A DNA stretch of 64,000 bases from Burkholderiaceae bacterium (GCA_913776825.1 CAJYPV010000010.1:62001-126000); one strand, 5' to 3'. Counted from the first letter of the stretch, positions 16,734-29,731 are shown. The notes: generated by a model from the letters alone, not told the origin. A program made the numbers and translations.

Positions 16734-18341
16734 ATGCAACGACTGTTCACGATTCTTGCGCTGGCGACCACCGCCGGCACGTTGACCCCGATGGCCGCCA
16801 TCGCTCAAAGCCCGTCCCTGGCCAACGCGCCGGCCGGCACCATTCGCCAGGTGCTGCTGTACCCCGGCGGCGCCCAGGTGGACCGCCAATTGCGCGTGCC
16901 CGCAGGCACCACGCTGGCGCGGTTTTCCTGTCTGCCGGCGAACCTGAATCCGGACGAGCTGCAGGTGCAGGCTCCAGCCGGCGTGAATCTGGGCGAGCTC
17001 AAACTCGAGCGCCAGGCCCGCGATGCGCTGCCCGAATGCCGCCGACGCGATCCGAAGGTGCTGGACCTGGAAAAGCAGCGTGATGCGCTGCAGGCCGAAG
17101 TCGATGGCGTGGACCTCGCGCTGGGCTATCTGAAGGGCTTGTCGGACCGTGATGCCAAGCCCGGTCCGGCCCTGGGATCCGCACTGGAGACGGTGCGGCG
17201 TCAAGGGCAGGAGCTGGTGGCGCGCCGACAGTCGCTGAGAGAGCGCGTCCAGGAGCTGGAGCTGCAACTGAAGGCCGCTCGGGCGTCGCAGCCGGCCTCA
17301 GGCGGCGAGGTGTCCGTGGTCACCTTGCGGCTGTCCGCACCGGGCGATGCCGAGCTGGGGCTGAGCTATCGCCTCGCCGGCGCGGGCTGGCAACCGCAGT
17401 ACCGGGCGCGGCTGGACACGTCGAGCGGCGCGCTCTCCGTCGAGCGGCTTGCCCAGATCGCGCAATCCAGCGGCGAGGACTGGGTGGATGTGAAGCTGCG
17501 GCTGTCCACCGTGCCGCCGCGTCAGGTGGTCGGGGCCTCGACCTTGCAGCCCTGGACGCTGGCGCTGATTCCGCACGTCAGCGAGAGGCTGGAATCGGAT
17601 GGCATTTCAAGAATGGTGACGGCTCCGGCCCCTGCGCCGGCAATGGCGGTGGCGGATTTCAAACCGCTCGGCGCTGGAGGCCGCACCGAGCCGGTGAGCT
17701 TCGATCCCAGCGTATTCGAAGGCGAATTCGGCGCCGGATACGACCTGCCTCAGCCGGTCACGCTGATGGCCAATGGCGTTCGGTCCACCGTGAGCCTGGG
17801 TCGGACCGCGCTGGACGCCAAGCTGTTCGCGCGCGTGCAGCCGCAGATCGAGGAGGCCGCCTATCTGGTGGCCGAGGTGCCGCGTCCGGAGGGATCCTGG
17901 CCGAGCGGCCCGGTGCAACTGTTCCGCGACAACAGCCTGATCGGACAGACCCCGCTGCAACTGGGCCACGACCGCGTCTGGTCCTTGCCGTTCGGTCGCG
18001 ACGATCGGCTGCGGGTGCGGCTGGAACCTGAGAAGCGCGACGCCGCCAACACCGGCCTGATCGGTTCCCGGCGCGACAGCGTGATCACCCGCCAGTGGCA
18101 GGTCGAAAACCTGCGCAGCAAGCCGGTCATGCTGCAGGTGCTGGAAGCAGCGCCGGTGTCCGAGCATGAGGACATCCGGGTGCAGACGCAATTCACGCCG
18201 CCGGTCACCCAGGACCACTGGCGCGAACAGTCGGGCGTGCAGCTGTGGGAACTGCGCCTCGCGCCGGGCCAGACGCAGCGCTTCCAGGCGGTCTACCGCA
18301 TCAGCGTGCCGAAGGACGCGCTGGTCATCGGCCTGCCCTGA
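16734..18341 (+). CDS. DUF4139 domain-containing exported protein (MuiA-like)
   Basis: 535 residues. It has a signal peptide ([15 protein letters not shown], cleavage near AIAQ), an N-terminal domain with the pattern [21 protein letters not shown], a coiled-coil stretch (about 105-190, rich in Glu/Gln/Leu), and the DUF4139 beta-rich domain (about 210 to the end, including [19 protein letters not shown]). This is the architecture of the so-called mucoidy inhibitor A family; function unknown, probably periplasmic or surface-associated. The start is supported by GAGGAGGA before the ATG. The frame is open a long way upstream through the queC antisense, which I ignore. Confidence 0.88.
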   Translation: MQRLFTILALATTAGTLTPMAAIAQSPSLANAPAGTIRQVLLYPGGAQVDRQLRVPAGTTLARFSCLPANLNPDELQVQAPAGVNLGELKLERQARDALPECRRRDPKVLDLEKQRDALQAEVDGVDLALGYLKGLSDRDAKPGPALGSALETVRRQGQELVARRQSLRERVQELELQLKAARASQPASGGEVSVVTLRLSAPGDAELGLSYRLAGAGWQPQYRARLDTSSGALSVERLAQIAQSSGEDWVDVKLRLSTVPPRQVVGASTLQPWTLALIPHVSERLESDGISRMVTAPAPAPAMAVADFKPLGAGGRTEPVSFDPSVFEGEFGAGYDLPQPVTLMANGVRSTVSLGRTALDAKLFARVQPQIEEAAYLVAEVPRPEGSWPSGPVQLFRDNSLIGQTPLQLGHDRVWSLPFGRDDRLRVRLEPEKRDAANTGLIGSRRDSVITRQWQVENLRSKPVMLQVLEAAPVSEHEDIRVQTQFTPPVTQDHWREQSGVQLWELRLAPGQTQRFQAVYRISVPKDALVIGLP

Positions 18342-18391
18342 CGGGGGCCATCGGCGGCGGGCCTGAGGCAGGTCGTCGCCGATCCCCGGCT

Positions 18392-19666
18392 TCAGGTCCG
18401 GATCTCGCCCTGTCCCAGCACGACCCACTTCATCGAGGTCAGCCCCTCCAGCCCGACCGGGCCGCGGGCATGGAACTTGTCGGTCGAGATGCCGATCTCC
18501 GCGCCCAGCCCGTATTCGAAGCCATCGGCGAAGCGGGTGCTGGCATTGACCATCACGCTGGCGGAATCCACCTCGCGCAGGAAGCGCATTGCGCTCGGAT
18601 GGTGGGTGGTCAGGATCGCATCGGTGTGATGCGAGCCGTGGCGGTTGATGTGGGCGATCGCCTCGTCCAGGCTGTCCACCACCTTGATGCTGATGATGGG
18701 CGCGAGGTATTCGGTGTCCCAGTCCGCGTCGGTCGCGGCGCGCAGCAGCGGGCCGGGCACTTGCTCCAGCAGCGCCAGCGCGCGCGGGCAGGCGCGCATC
18801 TCCACACCCTTGGCGGCGAACACCATGCCGATGCGCGGCAGGAAGGCTGCCGCCTGCGCCGCATGCACCAGCAGGGATTCGGTCGCGTTGCAGGGGCTGT
18901 ACTTCTGGGTCTTGGCGTTGTCGACGACGGTCACCGCCAGGTCCAGGTCGACCTGCGCATCCACATAGCTGTGGCAATTGCCGTCCAGGTGCTTGATCAC
19001 CGGCACCCGGGCCTCGCGGCTGATACGCTCGATCAGGCCCTTGCCGCCCCGCGGAATGATGACGTCGACAAACGCCGGCATGGTGATCAGCAGCCCCACC
19101 GCAGCGCGGTCCACCGTGTTGATCAGTTGCACCGCGTCGCGGGGCAGGCCGGCTTCCTCCAGGCTGTCGGCCACCAGCGCGGCCAGCGCGAGGTTGCTGT
19201 GCAGCGCCTCGGATCCGCCGCGCAGGATGCAGGCATTGCCGCTCTTGATGGCCAGCGAGGCGGCTTCGATGGTCACATTCGGCCGGCTCTCATAGATCAT
19301 GCCGAACACGCCCAGCGGCACCCGCATCTGGCCGACGCTGATGCCGGTCGGGCGGCGCTTGACGCCGGTGATCTCGCCGATCGGGTCGGGCATCGCGGCG
19401 ATCTGGTCGCAGCCTTCGGCGACCGTGGCCAGCACCTTCGCGTCCAGCCGCAGCCGGTCCACCATCGCGGCCTCGAGGCCGGCGATGCGGGCGGCGTCCA
19501 GGTCGCGGGCATTGGCCTCGGCCAGCGCGGGGCCGGCCTCCCGCAGCCGGCGGGCGAGGGCCTGCAGTGCGTGGTTCTTGGCGGCGGTCGGCGCGGCGGC
19601 CATCAGCGTCGCGGCCCGTCGGGCCGATTCGCCGACGCCGGTCATGTAGACGTTCAGATCGGTCAT
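18392..19666 (-). CDS. proA: glutamate-5-semialdehyde dehydrogenase (gamma-glutamyl phosphate reductase)
   Basis: 424-residue cytoplasmic enzyme of proline synthesis, reducing gamma-glutamyl phosphate to glutamate-5-semialdehyde with NADPH. Family motifs are complete: [14 protein letters not shown], the nucleophile cysteine in [25 protein letters not shown] and the C-terminal [22 protein letters not shown]. The start at 19666 (MTDLNVYM) gives the family length; the frame is open 42 codons further upstream but that segment has no family character. No proB is in view, so the partner kinase is encoded elsewhere. Divergent from the LysE-type gene, with 287 bases between them. Confidence 0.95.
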   Translation of the reverse strand: MTDLNVYMTGVGESARRAATLMAAAPTAAKNHALQALARRLREAGPALAEANARDLDAARIAGLEAAMVDRLRLDAKVLATVAEGCDQIAAMPDPIGEITGVKRRPTGISVGQMRVPLGVFGMIYESRPNVTIEAASLAIKSGNACILRGGSEALHSNLALAALVADSLEEAGLPRDAVQLINTVDRAAVGLLITMPAFVDVIIPRGGKGLIERISREARVPVIKHLDGNCHSYVDAQVDLDLAVTVVDNAKTQKYSPCNATESLLVHAAQAAAFLPRIGMVFAAKGVEMRACPRALALLEQVPGPLLRAATDADWDTEYLAPIISIKVVDSLDEAIAHINRHGSHHTDAILTTHHPSAMRFLREVDSASVMVNASTRFADGFEYGLGAEIGISTDKFHARGPVGLEGLTSMKWVVLGQGEIRT

Positions 19667-19953
19667 GGCGGCATTCTGAACCATCGCCTCCCGGACGGCC
19701 CGGACGGCGGTCGGACCGCAGCCGCTCAGCCATCGCAAAGTGCCACGGCAGCCTTCGCGCGGCGATGGGCCAGCGTCGGGCTCGACCGGCATGCCGGCAT
19801 GGGATCGCTCTGCGCGGGGCGCTCCCGTTCCGCCTCAGCGGCGGACGCGGCGTTCCGACGCGCCGACCGATTCGCAGCCCCTGCGCCACAGCGGCGCGCC
19901 CTCGACGACATCGCGTCCACCGCATCGGCCCGGGCTGATCCAGAATCGCCCGC

Positions 19954-20568
19954 ATGGCACTGCACACCTGGACGCTTTATCTGCTGACCGTCATCGGTCT
20001 GTCGCTCACGCCCGGCCCGAACAGCCTGCTGGTGCTGGCCCATGGCGCGATGCATGGTCATCGACGCACGCTGTGGACGGTGGCCGGCGGCGCGCTGGGA
20101 TTCACCTCGCTGATCGCGCTGTCGATGCTGGGCATCAGCGCGCTGCTCCAGACGGCGTCCAACGCCTTGCTGGTGCTGAAGGTGATCGGCGGCGCGTACC
20201 TGGTCTGGCTCGGCTTCCAGCTCTGGCGCGCACCGCCGCTGCGGCTGGCACCGAGCGCCGCGGGATCGGTGCAGGCGTCGGGACGGTCGCTGTTCCGGCA
20301 AGGGCTGCTGTCGGCGATCTCGAATCCCAAGGTGCTGCTGTTCTACGGCGCCTTCCTGCCGCAGTTCATCGATCCGTCCCGTGACCTGATGCTGCAGTTC
20401 ACCCAGTTGGCGGCGACCTTCGTGCTGGTGGAAGCGCTGGTGGAGATCACCATCGCCACGCTGGCGCATCGGGTGCGGCCCTGGCTGGAGCGCAGCGGCC
20501 GTCGCTTCAATCAGGTCTGCGGAACGCTGTTCGCGCTGATGGGTGCGGCGCTGCCGATGACGCGCTGA
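19954..20568 (+). CDS. LysE/RhtB family amino acid exporter
   Basis: 204-residue inner-membrane protein with about six hydrophobic helices. The N-terminal signature LTVIGLSLTPGPNSLLVLAHGAMHG and the later FRQGLLSAISNPKVLLFYGAFLPQFI segment are diagnostic of the RhtB/LysE superfamily. The substrate (homoserine, threonine, leucine and others are known in the family) cannot be predicted. It stands alone on the + strand between proA and the M16 peptidase gene, both on the minus strand. Confidence 0.9.
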   Translation: MALHTWTLYLLTVIGLSLTPGPNSLLVLAHGAMHGHRRTLWTVAGGALGFTSLIALSMLGISALLQTASNALLVLKVIGGAYLVWLGFQLWRAPPLRLAPSAAGSVQASGRSLFRQGLLSAISNPKVLLFYGAFLPQFIDPSRDLMLQFTQLAATFVLVEALVEITIATLAHRVRPWLERSGRRFNQVCGTLFALMGAALPMTR

Positions 20569-20735
20569 GCAGGCGCTGCGGCCAGGACGACGAGCCACGC
20601 CCGCTGGACGGCGCGTCACTCGGACGGCGCTTGGACGCGCAAGCACCGCGGATTGCCCAGGCGGGTCGCTGGTCGCTGATCGCCGATCTCGGTCCGTGAC
20701 CATGCGAATGCCGCTGACATCGACACCGCCAACGC

Positions 20736-20772
20736 AAAGGGGACGATGCCGATGGGCACCGTCCCCTTCTTC
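20736..20772 (-). terminator. hairpin terminator between convergent genes
   Basis: A 9-bp stem, AAGGGGACG (20737-20745) with CGTCCCCTT (20760-20768), has an inner GCC/GGC pairing. Short T-runs occur on both sides, so it may serve the M16 peptidase gene (minus) and the LysE-type gene (plus). Confidence 0.65.
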
Positions 20773-20824
20773 ATGGTCCTGATCGATCACACGGCCCGGA
20801 CCGACGGCCCGGGCGTGGCAGTCG

Positions 20825-23731
20825 TCAGGGCTTGGCCGCTGCCGGCATCGATGCTGCCGCAGCCGCGGCCGACGCGCTGACCGGCGCACCGGTCACATCG
20901 CGCAGTTCCAGCGGCTTGCGGCCGAGCTTCTCCAGCTGCGGCAACACCTTGGCCTTGTCGCCGACCGCCACCACGATCATCGCGGCGGGATCGACCCGCG
21001 TCTGCGCCGCCTGATAGGCGCTCTGCGCGGTCACGGCGCCGTACTGGCGCGGCAGCGAGGTGATGCTGTCGGCCGGCTGGCCCAGCGCCCATTCGCTCGC
21101 ATAGGCCGAGGCCATCACGCGATTGGTGTCGAACAGCCCGGGCAGCGCCAGCAGCTGGGCATTGCGCACCCGGCTGAGCTCGGCCGCGCCCATCGGCTTG
21201 GCGCGCATGCCGTCGATCTCCTTGAACATGTCGGAGAGCGCGGCGCCGGTCACATCGGTGCGCACGCTGCCGCGAATGGCGAAGTTGCCGCTGTCGCGGT
21301 TCATCGAATAGGCGGAGTAGATGCCGTAGGTGTAGCCCTTGACCTCCCGCAACTGGGTGTTGATGCGGGAGGTGAACAGGCCGCCCATCGCCGCATTCAT
21401 CACCTTCAGATCGGCGGCATCGCGCACGCCGGCCTTGGGGCCGGGCGCGACCACCGCCAGCGCGGTTTGCGGCGCATTGGGCTTGTCGACCAGCACCACG
21501 CGGGCGTCGATCGGTTGCGGCGCGGCGGTGTTGACCGGCGCAGCGGCCACGGTCGGGCGGGTCCACTTCGCGAAGAGGCTCTCCGCCAGCGACTTCAGCT
21601 CGTCGGCCGACAGATCACCGGCCACCACCAGCGCGGCATCGTCCGGGCGGTAGTGGCGCTGCCAGAACTGGCGCAGGGCGGTCGCATCGGTGCTCTGGAT
21701 GGCGGCTTCGTCGCCCAGGCTGCTGCGGGCGAGCGGATGGCCTTCGCCATACAGCACGCGGTTGGCGACCACCGCCGCCACCGACGGCGCCTGCTCGCGC
21801 TGCTGCGCGAGCGCGGCCAGGCGTTCGGCGCGCTGGCGTTCCACCTCGGCCTCGGAGAAGGCCGGGTTCATCGCCACATCGGCCAGCAGCGCCAGGCTTT
21901 GACTGAAATTGCGCTTCAGGCTGCTGATCTCGATGCGGGCCTCGTCGCGGCCGGCACCGGTGGTGAGCGTCGCGCCCAGCGCGGCGGCTTCGTCGGCGAT
22001 CTGCTGCGCGCTGCGGGTCTGCGTGCCCTGCTGCAGCATGGCGGCGGTGAAGCTGGACAGACCCGGCTTGTCGGCCGGGTTGGCCGTCTGGCCGGCCCGC
22101 ACCACCAGGCTGGCGCTCACCAGCGGCAGGCCGGGATTGGGCACCTGGATCACCGTCAGGCCATTGGGCAGCGTCATGCGCCGGCCCTCGGGCAGCGTCA
22201 GCGGCTGGGCCTTGCCGCCCTTGGGCGGCGTCTTGCGCCAGCCGGCATCGGCATTCAGCGATTCCCGCTCGCCCTTGCCGGCGCGGGTGGGCATCGGCGG
22301 CGTCGGCACTTCCGGGGCCAGCTTCTGTTCACCCGGCGTCGCATAGACCACCACGCGCGAGGTCTTCTTGAGCTGCTGGGCCACCACGTCGCGCACCTGC
22401 ACGGCAGTCATGGCCTGGTAGCGCGCCAGGTCCTGACCGATGTAGTTGGGATCCCCCGCCTGCTGGTTGTAGTAGTTGATCTGATCCGCCAGACCTTGCA
22501 CCTTCTCCAGGCGGGTCAGCAGGCCGGTCTCCACGGCGGCGCGGGCGCGGGCCATTTCTTCCGGTGTCGGCGGGTTCTGCGAGAGCGCGTCCAGCTCGTC
22601 GTTCACCAGCTTCTCGATCTCTTCGAGCGACTTGCCCGGACGGGCCACCACCTCGATGTTGAAGACCGAGCCCAGCGACAGCGAGTACTGCGACACCGAC
22701 ACCGACTGCGCCAGCTGCTTGTCATAGACCAGCGTCTTGTAGAGCCGGCTGGACTTGCCGCCGCCCAGCACATGCGAGGCGATGTCCAGCTCCGCATCGC
22801 CCGGCTGGAACACGGCGGGCGTGTGCCAGGCGATGTTCAGGCGCGAGAGCTCGATGCGGTCGGTCACCGCCAGCCGCTTCTCTTCGGTGATCCTGGGTTG
22901 CGGCACCTGCACCGGCGGCACCGGCTCGCCGGCCTTGAGCGGGCCGAAGTATTTCTCCACCAGCTTCTTCGCATCGGCCGGATTGAAATCGCCGGCCAGC
23001 ACCAGCGTGGTGTTGTTGGGGCGGTAGTAGCGGCGCGCGAAGGCCTTCACATCGGCCAGCTTGATCGACTGGATGTCCGCATGCGAGCCGATCACCGACG
23101 CGCGATACGGATGGCCTTCCGGATACAGCGCCTGGAAGACCGCTTCCTCGACGATGCCGTAGGGCCGGTTCTCGACCGACTGGCGGCGCTCATTGCGGAC
23201 CACGTCCTGCTGGTTGGCCAGCGCGACCGAATCGACCTCGTCGATCATGTAGCCCAGCATGTCCGACTTCAGCCACAGGCCCAGCTCCAGCTGGTTGGAC
23301 GGCAGGGTGAAGAAATAGTTGGTGCGGTCGAAGTCGGTGGTGCCGTTGGAATCGGTGCCGCCGGCCGCGTCGACGATCTTGTCGGCCTGACCGCGCGGGA
23401 TGTGACGGGTGCCGGCGAACATGAGGTGTTCGAACAGATGGGCGAAGCCGGTTTGACCGGCCGCTTCATTGCGCGGGCCGGCATGCACCCACATGTTGAA
23501 GGCGATCAGCGGCAGCCGATGGTCTCCCACCAGGATCACTTCGAAGCCGTTGGCCAGCTTCAGCTTCTCCAGCTTCACCTGCAGCGAGCCATCGTGGGTG
23601 GTCACCGCGCTCGCAGCATTCGTCGCGGCCAGCACGGGGCTGAGACCCGCCATCGGCGCCAGCGCGCCCACGCTGAGCGCGGTCCAGAGGGCGAGGGTGA
23701 GGGCGGCGGGCGCCGGCTTCTTGATTCGCAT
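20825..23731 (-). CDS. M16 family zinc metallopeptidase, two-domain, exported
   Basis: 968 residues with a signal peptide (cleavage near PVLAA, residues 32-36). The first M16 half has the inverted zinc motif HLFEH (H98, E101, H102) and a downstream glutamate in RNERRQS; the second half (from about 510, MTLPNGLTVIQVP) has the fold but no HxxEH, as in other fused alpha/beta-type M16 enzymes where only the N-terminal half is catalytic. Expected to be periplasmic and to degrade peptides inside the clam-shell chamber. The C-terminus is Ala-rich. The gene is probably single, ending at the hairpin near 20750. Confidence 0.92.
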   Translation of the reverse strand: MRIKKPAPAALTLALWTALSVGALAPMAGLSPVLAATNAASAVTTHDGSLQVKLEKLKLANGFEVILVGDHRLPLIAFNMWVHAGPRNEAAGQTGFAHLFEHLMFAGTRHIPRGQADKIVDAAGGTDSNGTTDFDRTNYFFTLPSNQLELGLWLKSDMLGYMIDEVDSVALANQQDVVRNERRQSVENRPYGIVEEAVFQALYPEGHPYRASVIGSHADIQSIKLADVKAFARRYYRPNNTTLVLAGDFNPADAKKLVEKYFGPLKAGEPVPPVQVPQPRITEEKRLAVTDRIELSRLNIAWHTPAVFQPGDAELDIASHVLGGGKSSRLYKTLVYDKQLAQSVSVSQYSLSLGSVFNIEVVARPGKSLEEIEKLVNDELDALSQNPPTPEEMARARAAVETGLLTRLEKVQGLADQINYYNQQAGDPNYIGQDLARYQAMTAVQVRDVVAQQLKKTSRVVVYATPGEQKLAPEVPTPPMPTRAGKGERESLNADAGWRKTPPKGGKAQPLTLPEGRRMTLPNGLTVIQVPNPGLPLVSASLVVRAGQTANPADKPGLSSFTAAMLQQGTQTRSAQQIADEAAALGATLTTGAGRDEARIEISSLKRNFSQSLALLADVAMNPAFSEAEVERQRAERLAALAQQREQAPSVAAVVANRVLYGEGHPLARSSLGDEAAIQSTDATALRQFWQRHYRPDDAALVVAGDLSADELKSLAESLFAKWTRPTVAAAPVNTAAPQPIDARVVLVDKPNAPQTALAVVAPGPKAGVRDAADLKVMNAAMGGLFTSRINTQLREVKGYTYGIYSAYSMNRDSGNFAIRGSVRTDVTGAALSDMFKEIDGMRAKPMGAAELSRVRNAQLLALPGLFDTNRVMASAYASEWALGQPADSITSLPRQYGAVTAQSAYQAAQTRVDPAAMIVVAVGDKAKVLPQLEKLGRKPLELRDVTGAPVSASAAAAAASMPAAAKP

Positions 23732-23902
23732 GGTCGTTGTGTGCCCGCGCGGGGCAGAGATGGGATGGCTCGCACCCTACCTCACCGCAGCCGTCGCTCA
23801 CAAGTGTGGGAACTCAGGCCGCGGACCGCGCGTCCCTGGAACGCGGGCCTGGAACGCTTCCTCTGAACGCGTCCTTTGAATGCGGCCCGAGTCGCCGACG
23901 CG

Positions 23903-24880
23903 TCAGCCCCAGCGCGACAGCCACACCGGCACGACCAGCCACAACGGCGCCGTCAGCGCGAACAGCAGCGTGCCGACCACGACCGCGCCGGACGCTTCGC
24001 CCTCCAGGGTGCGATAGCGCTGCGCAAACATCATGGCGTTGGAGCCGGGCGGCAGGCCCGCCATCATCACGATGACCGACAGACCCATGCCGGAGAGTCC
24101 GAACCCCCAGTGCGCGATCACCAGCACCAGCGCCGGCAGGGCCAGCAGCTTGAGCGCGATCAGCCCGCTCAGCGCGCCCCAGGCCTTCGGCCAGCCGTAA
24201 TAGGACAGCGACATCCCGATCAGCACCAGGCACAAGGGCACGACCGCGCTGCCAAGCATCTGCAGCACCTCATCCAGCACCGTGGGCAGGCCCAGGCCGG
24301 TGAGGTTCCAGGCAAAGCCGGCCAGCACCGGCAGCACCACGGGATGGATCACCGTGTTGCGGATCGTCACCAGCACCATGCCGCGCAGGCTCGCGCCGCT
24401 GCGGTGATGGCGGGCGAGGTCCGATTCCACCAGGACCGTGGCGATGGTGAGCAGTGTCAGCGCATGCAGGCTGACGATGGTGATGTGCACCGCCAGGCCG
24501 TCCTCACCGAACACGCCGGCCACCAGCGGCACGCCCACCTGCAAGGTGTTGCCGAAGGTCGCGGTGATGCCGCGCACCGCCGGCGTGGCGGGATTCTCCG
24601 GACGCCGCGCCCGCTGCCAGAGATAGACGCCGATCAGCATCAGCACCACCGGCACGAAGAACGCGGCCACCGTCAGCCAGGGCAGGGTGGAGAAATCCAC
24701 CCGCGCCGTGGTGCGGAACATAAGGGCCGGAACGAACAGGTAGAAGGCCAGGTTGGACAGGACCCGGGCCGGATCGTTGTCGCCACCGGCCTGACCCAGC
24801 CAGCGCATGTGGCCGACGAACCAGCCCATGCCCGCGGCGATGAAGATCGCCAACAGCTTGTAGAACAGGACGGCAGTCAT
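23903..24880 (-). CDS. AEC family (auxin efflux carrier-like) transporter
   Basis: 325-residue inner-membrane protein with about ten hydrophobic helices in two five-helix halves. The conserved AEC features are visible: NLAFYLFVPALMFRT near the N-terminus, TFGNTLQVGVPLV in the middle, and PPGSNAMMFAQRY near the end. Bacterial members transport small carboxylates such as malate or malonate; the substrate here is unknown. Start ATG at 24880. The gap to the sensor kinase gene upstream is about 150 bases and contains a small GTCGGC hexamer run (25015-25038). Confidence 0.88.
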   Translation of the reverse strand: MTAVLFYKLLAIFIAAGMGWFVGHMRWLGQAGGDNDPARVLSNLAFYLFVPALMFRTTARVDFSTLPWLTVAAFFVPVVLMLIGVYLWQRARRPENPATPAVRGITATFGNTLQVGVPLVAGVFGEDGLAVHITIVSLHALTLLTIATVLVESDLARHHRSGASLRGMVLVTIRNTVIHPVVLPVLAGFAWNLTGLGLPTVLDEVLQMLGSAVVPLCLVLIGMSLSYYGWPKAWGALSGLIALKLLALPALVLVIAHWGFGLSGMGLSVIVMMAGLPPGSNAMMFAQRYRTLEGEASGAVVVGTLLFALTAPLWLVVPVWLSRWG

Positions 24881-25033
24881 GGCCGGCGAGTATGCCGCCC
24901 GGTCAGCGGTCCATCGCGCGAGGCCCGCACGGGCCGCGCGGCTGCGGCGCGGGTGGCGCCCACCATGCGGCGGCCCGCGCGGTACGCGCCGCGCTTCGCC
25001 GGCACCGGTGTCGTGTCGGCGTCGGCGTCGGCG

Positions 25034-26869
<1,836 letters not shown>

Positions 26870-27077
26870 GGCTCCCTGTCTGGTTGGAAAGTCTGCGGGC
26901 GAGTGTCGCAAAAATGCGGGCGCCGACCGGACGACGTCGGCCGGTCGCACTCAAGGATTTCACGGATTGCGGCGCGCCCGATCCCCACGCGGTGGACGCG
27001 TGAGGGGCACCCTCGTCCTCAGCGCGCGCCGACGCGGCCCCACCATCGCGGCGGGGCCTGGCGGGCGGTGAGGACGG

Positions 27078-29699
27078 TCAGGACTTCGCGGCGGCCGTCT
27101 TCTTGGCCGCGGCCTTCTTCGCTGGCGCGGTCTTGGCGGCGCGGGGTTCGAACTCGAACATCACCTTGCCTTCCTTCTTGTCGTAGGCCAGGAAGGCCTT
27201 GAACTTGCGGCGCGTCTTGTTGGAGACGAAGTTCTCGAGCAGGTCGGTCTTGCCGGTGCTCAACAGCTTGGTCATCTGCGCCGGCTCGATCGGCTGCTGC
27301 AGGATGATCTTGCCGCTCTTGAAGTCGCAGGTGATGTTGGCGCCGACCGCATGCTCGCAGACATAGTTGCTGCCGTGGTCGAAGACGCGGCCGTTGCACT
27401 TGGGGCAATGGCCGAGCGGCGCCTGGTCGCCGAAGTCCACCGGCTCGCCGGATTCCTCGGCCTTGCGGGCGTCCTCGCCGAAATCGAATTCCAGCTTCCA
27501 GTTGTCGATCTCCGCATCGAAGACCAGCGCCAGTTCGGCGGTGAACGGCCAGCCGGCCTTGGAGCGGAAACCTTCCAGCGGACCGACCTTCTTGTCGCGC
27601 AGGAAGGTCTCGACCTCATTGAGCTCGAAGCTGCGGCCGCCCGGGATCTTGGGGATGGAGAAGCCGCACTCGTCGCCCTGGCCGGTCTTGCCGACGCAGG
27701 TGAAGCGACGGTAGTTCTCCTTCACCACGCCGCCGCACTTGGGGCAGGGCGTCTTCAGGGTGGCGTAGTCGCCGGGAATGGTGTCGCGGTCGTATTCCTT
27801 GGCCTTTTGCACCACCCGCTGGGTCATGGCGGCGATCTCGGCCATGAAGGCTTCGCGCTTGAGCCGGCCCTTTTCCATTTCCGAGAGCTGATGCTCCCAG
27901 TTGCCGGTCAGCTCGGGCTTGGTCAGCTCCTCCACGCCCAGGCCGCGCAGCAGGGTCATCAGCTGGAAGGCCTTGGCGGTGGGGATCAGCTCGCGGCCTT
28001 CGCGCAGCATGTATTTCTCGGCCAGCAGGCCTTCGATGATGGCCGCGCGCGTGGCTGGCGTGCCCAGGCCCTTCTCGGCCATGGCCTCGCGCAGTTCGTC
28101 GTCGTCCACCAGCTTGCCGGCGCCTTCCATGGCGGACAGCAGCGTCGCTTCGGTGTAGCGGGCGGGCGGCTTGGTCTGCAGCGCCTTCACGTCCGCGCTT
28201 TCGGTGCGCACCACTTCGCCGGCGGCCACGGGCACCAGCATCGCGCCGCTGGTGCCGGGTTCGGCGTTCTCGTCGGTGGCTTCCTTGCCATACACGGCCT
28301 GCCAGCCCGGCTTGACCAGCACCTTGCCGTTGGTCTGGAAGCTGTAGGACTTGGCCGCCGTCTTGACGGTGGAGATCCGGGTGGTGACCTGGAATTCCGC
28401 CGGCGGGAAGAACACCGCCAGGAAGCGCTTGACCACCATGTCGTAGAGCTTGGCTTCGGCCTCGGTGAGGCTGCGCGGCGGCTGCAGCGTCGGGATGATC
28501 GCGAAGTGGTCCGACACCTTGCTGTTGTCGAAGACCTTCTTGGTGGGCTTGATGTAGCCGTTCTTCAGCGCCGTCTGGGCATGCGGGGCCAGGGCTTGCA
28601 GCGGACCGGGCAGGTCTTCGCTGGCGATCATTTCGGCGGTCTGCTTCGCGACGCCGAGGTAGTCCTCGGGCAGGTAGCGGGAGTCGGTCCGCGGATAGGT
28701 CAGCACCTTGTGCTTTTCATACAGCGCCTGCGCCAGGCCCAGCGTGGTCTTGGCGGAGAAGCCGAAGCGCGAGTTGGCCTCCCGCTGCAGCGTGGTCAGG
28801 TCATACAGGCCGGGGCTGGCCTGGCTGCTGGGCTTGGATTCTTCGGTGACCGTGGCGGGCTGGGTGAGCACGGCGGCGGCGATCGCATCGGCCTCGGCCT
28901 GGGTCCAGACGCGGTCGGCGCGCTTTTCCGGGTCGTCGCTCTTCTTCCATTCGGTATCGAACCACTTGCCTTCGTATTGGCCGGCGACGGCATCGAAGGT
29001 GCCGCGGATTTCCCAGTAATCGCGATAGACGTGCTTGCGGATCTTTTCCTCGCGCTCGACCACGATGGACAGCGTCGGGGTCTGCACCCGGCCGACGGTG
29101 GTGAGGAAGAAGCCGCCGTCGCGCGAATTGAACGCGGTCATCGCGCGGGTGCCGTTGATGCCCACCAGCCAGTCGGCTTCGGAGCGGCAACGCGCCGCAT
29201 CGGCCAGCGGCAGCATCTGCTGGTCGGTGCGCAGGCGCTCGAAGCCATCGCGGATCGCCTGCGGCGTCATCGACTGCAGCCACAGCCGGCTGACCGGCTT
29301 GTTGACCGCCGTCTTGGCGGTGCCGGCGTATTGCACGATCAGGCGGAAGATCAATTCACCTTCGCGGCCCGCGTCACAGGCATTGATCAGCGAGGTCACG
29401 TCCTTGCGCTTGATCAGCTTGACCAGCGCATTGAGCCGGCCCTTGCTCTTGTCGATCGGGTTGAGATCGAAATGCGGCGGGATCACCGGCAGGTGCGCGA
29501 AGCTCCACTTGCCGCGCTTGACGTCGAATTCCTCCGGCGCCTTGATCTCCACCAGATGGCCCACCGCCGAGCTGACGACATACGCGTCGTTCTCGAAGTA
29601 GTCGTCGTGTTTCTCGAACTTGCCCGACAGCGGAGTCAGCGCCTTGACGATGTCCTGCGCCACCGACGGCTTTTCCGCGATCACCAATGCCTTGCTCAT
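27078..29699 (-). CDS. topB: DNA topoisomerase III
   Basis: 873-residue type IA topoisomerase. The Toprim domain begins at once (ALVIAEKPSVAQ) and contains DAGREGE. The active-site tyrosine is Y335 in LTYPRTDSRYLPEDY. The C-terminal part is longer than in E. coli, with Cys zinc-ribbon modules (CPKCGGVVKENYR, then a second CPKCNG near residue 765) and a Lys/Ala-rich tail of about 20 residues, features seen in many betaproteobacterial and plasmid-type TopB proteins. Role: decatenation of replicating DNA. A long open frame on the opposite strand is a GC-composition shadow. No terminator with a T-run is seen after the stop codon. Confidence 0.95.
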   Translation of the reverse strand: MSKALVIAEKPSVAQDIVKALTPLSGKFEKHDDYFENDAYVVSSAVGHLVEIKAPEEFDVKRGKWSFAHLPVIPPHFDLNPIDKSKGRLNALVKLIKRKDVTSLINACDAGREGELIFRLIVQYAGTAKTAVNKPVSRLWLQSMTPQAIRDGFERLRTDQQMLPLADAARCRSEADWLVGINGTRAMTAFNSRDGGFFLTTVGRVQTPTLSIVVEREEKIRKHVYRDYWEIRGTFDAVAGQYEGKWFDTEWKKSDDPEKRADRVWTQAEADAIAAAVLTQPATVTEESKPSSQASPGLYDLTTLQREANSRFGFSAKTTLGLAQALYEKHKVLTYPRTDSRYLPEDYLGVAKQTAEMIASEDLPGPLQALAPHAQTALKNGYIKPTKKVFDNSKVSDHFAIIPTLQPPRSLTEAEAKLYDMVVKRFLAVFFPPAEFQVTTRISTVKTAAKSYSFQTNGKVLVKPGWQAVYGKEATDENAEPGTSGAMLVPVAAGEVVRTESADVKALQTKPPARYTEATLLSAMEGAGKLVDDDELREAMAEKGLGTPATRAAIIEGLLAEKYMLREGRELIPTAKAFQLMTLLRGLGVEELTKPELTGNWEHQLSEMEKGRLKREAFMAEIAAMTQRVVQKAKEYDRDTIPGDYATLKTPCPKCGGVVKENYRRFTCVGKTGQGDECGFSIPKIPGGRSFELNEVETFLRDKKVGPLEGFRSKAGWPFTAELALVFDAEIDNWKLEFDFGEDARKAEESGEPVDFGDQAPLGHCPKCNGRVFDHGSNYVCEHAVGANITCDFKSGKIILQQPIEPAQMTKLLSTGKTDLLENFVSNKTRRKFKAFLAYDKKEGKVMFEFEPRAAKTAPAKKAAAKKTAAAKS

Positions 29700-29731
29700 T
29701 GCGCTTGCTTCTTTCGTCTTCGATCAGATCG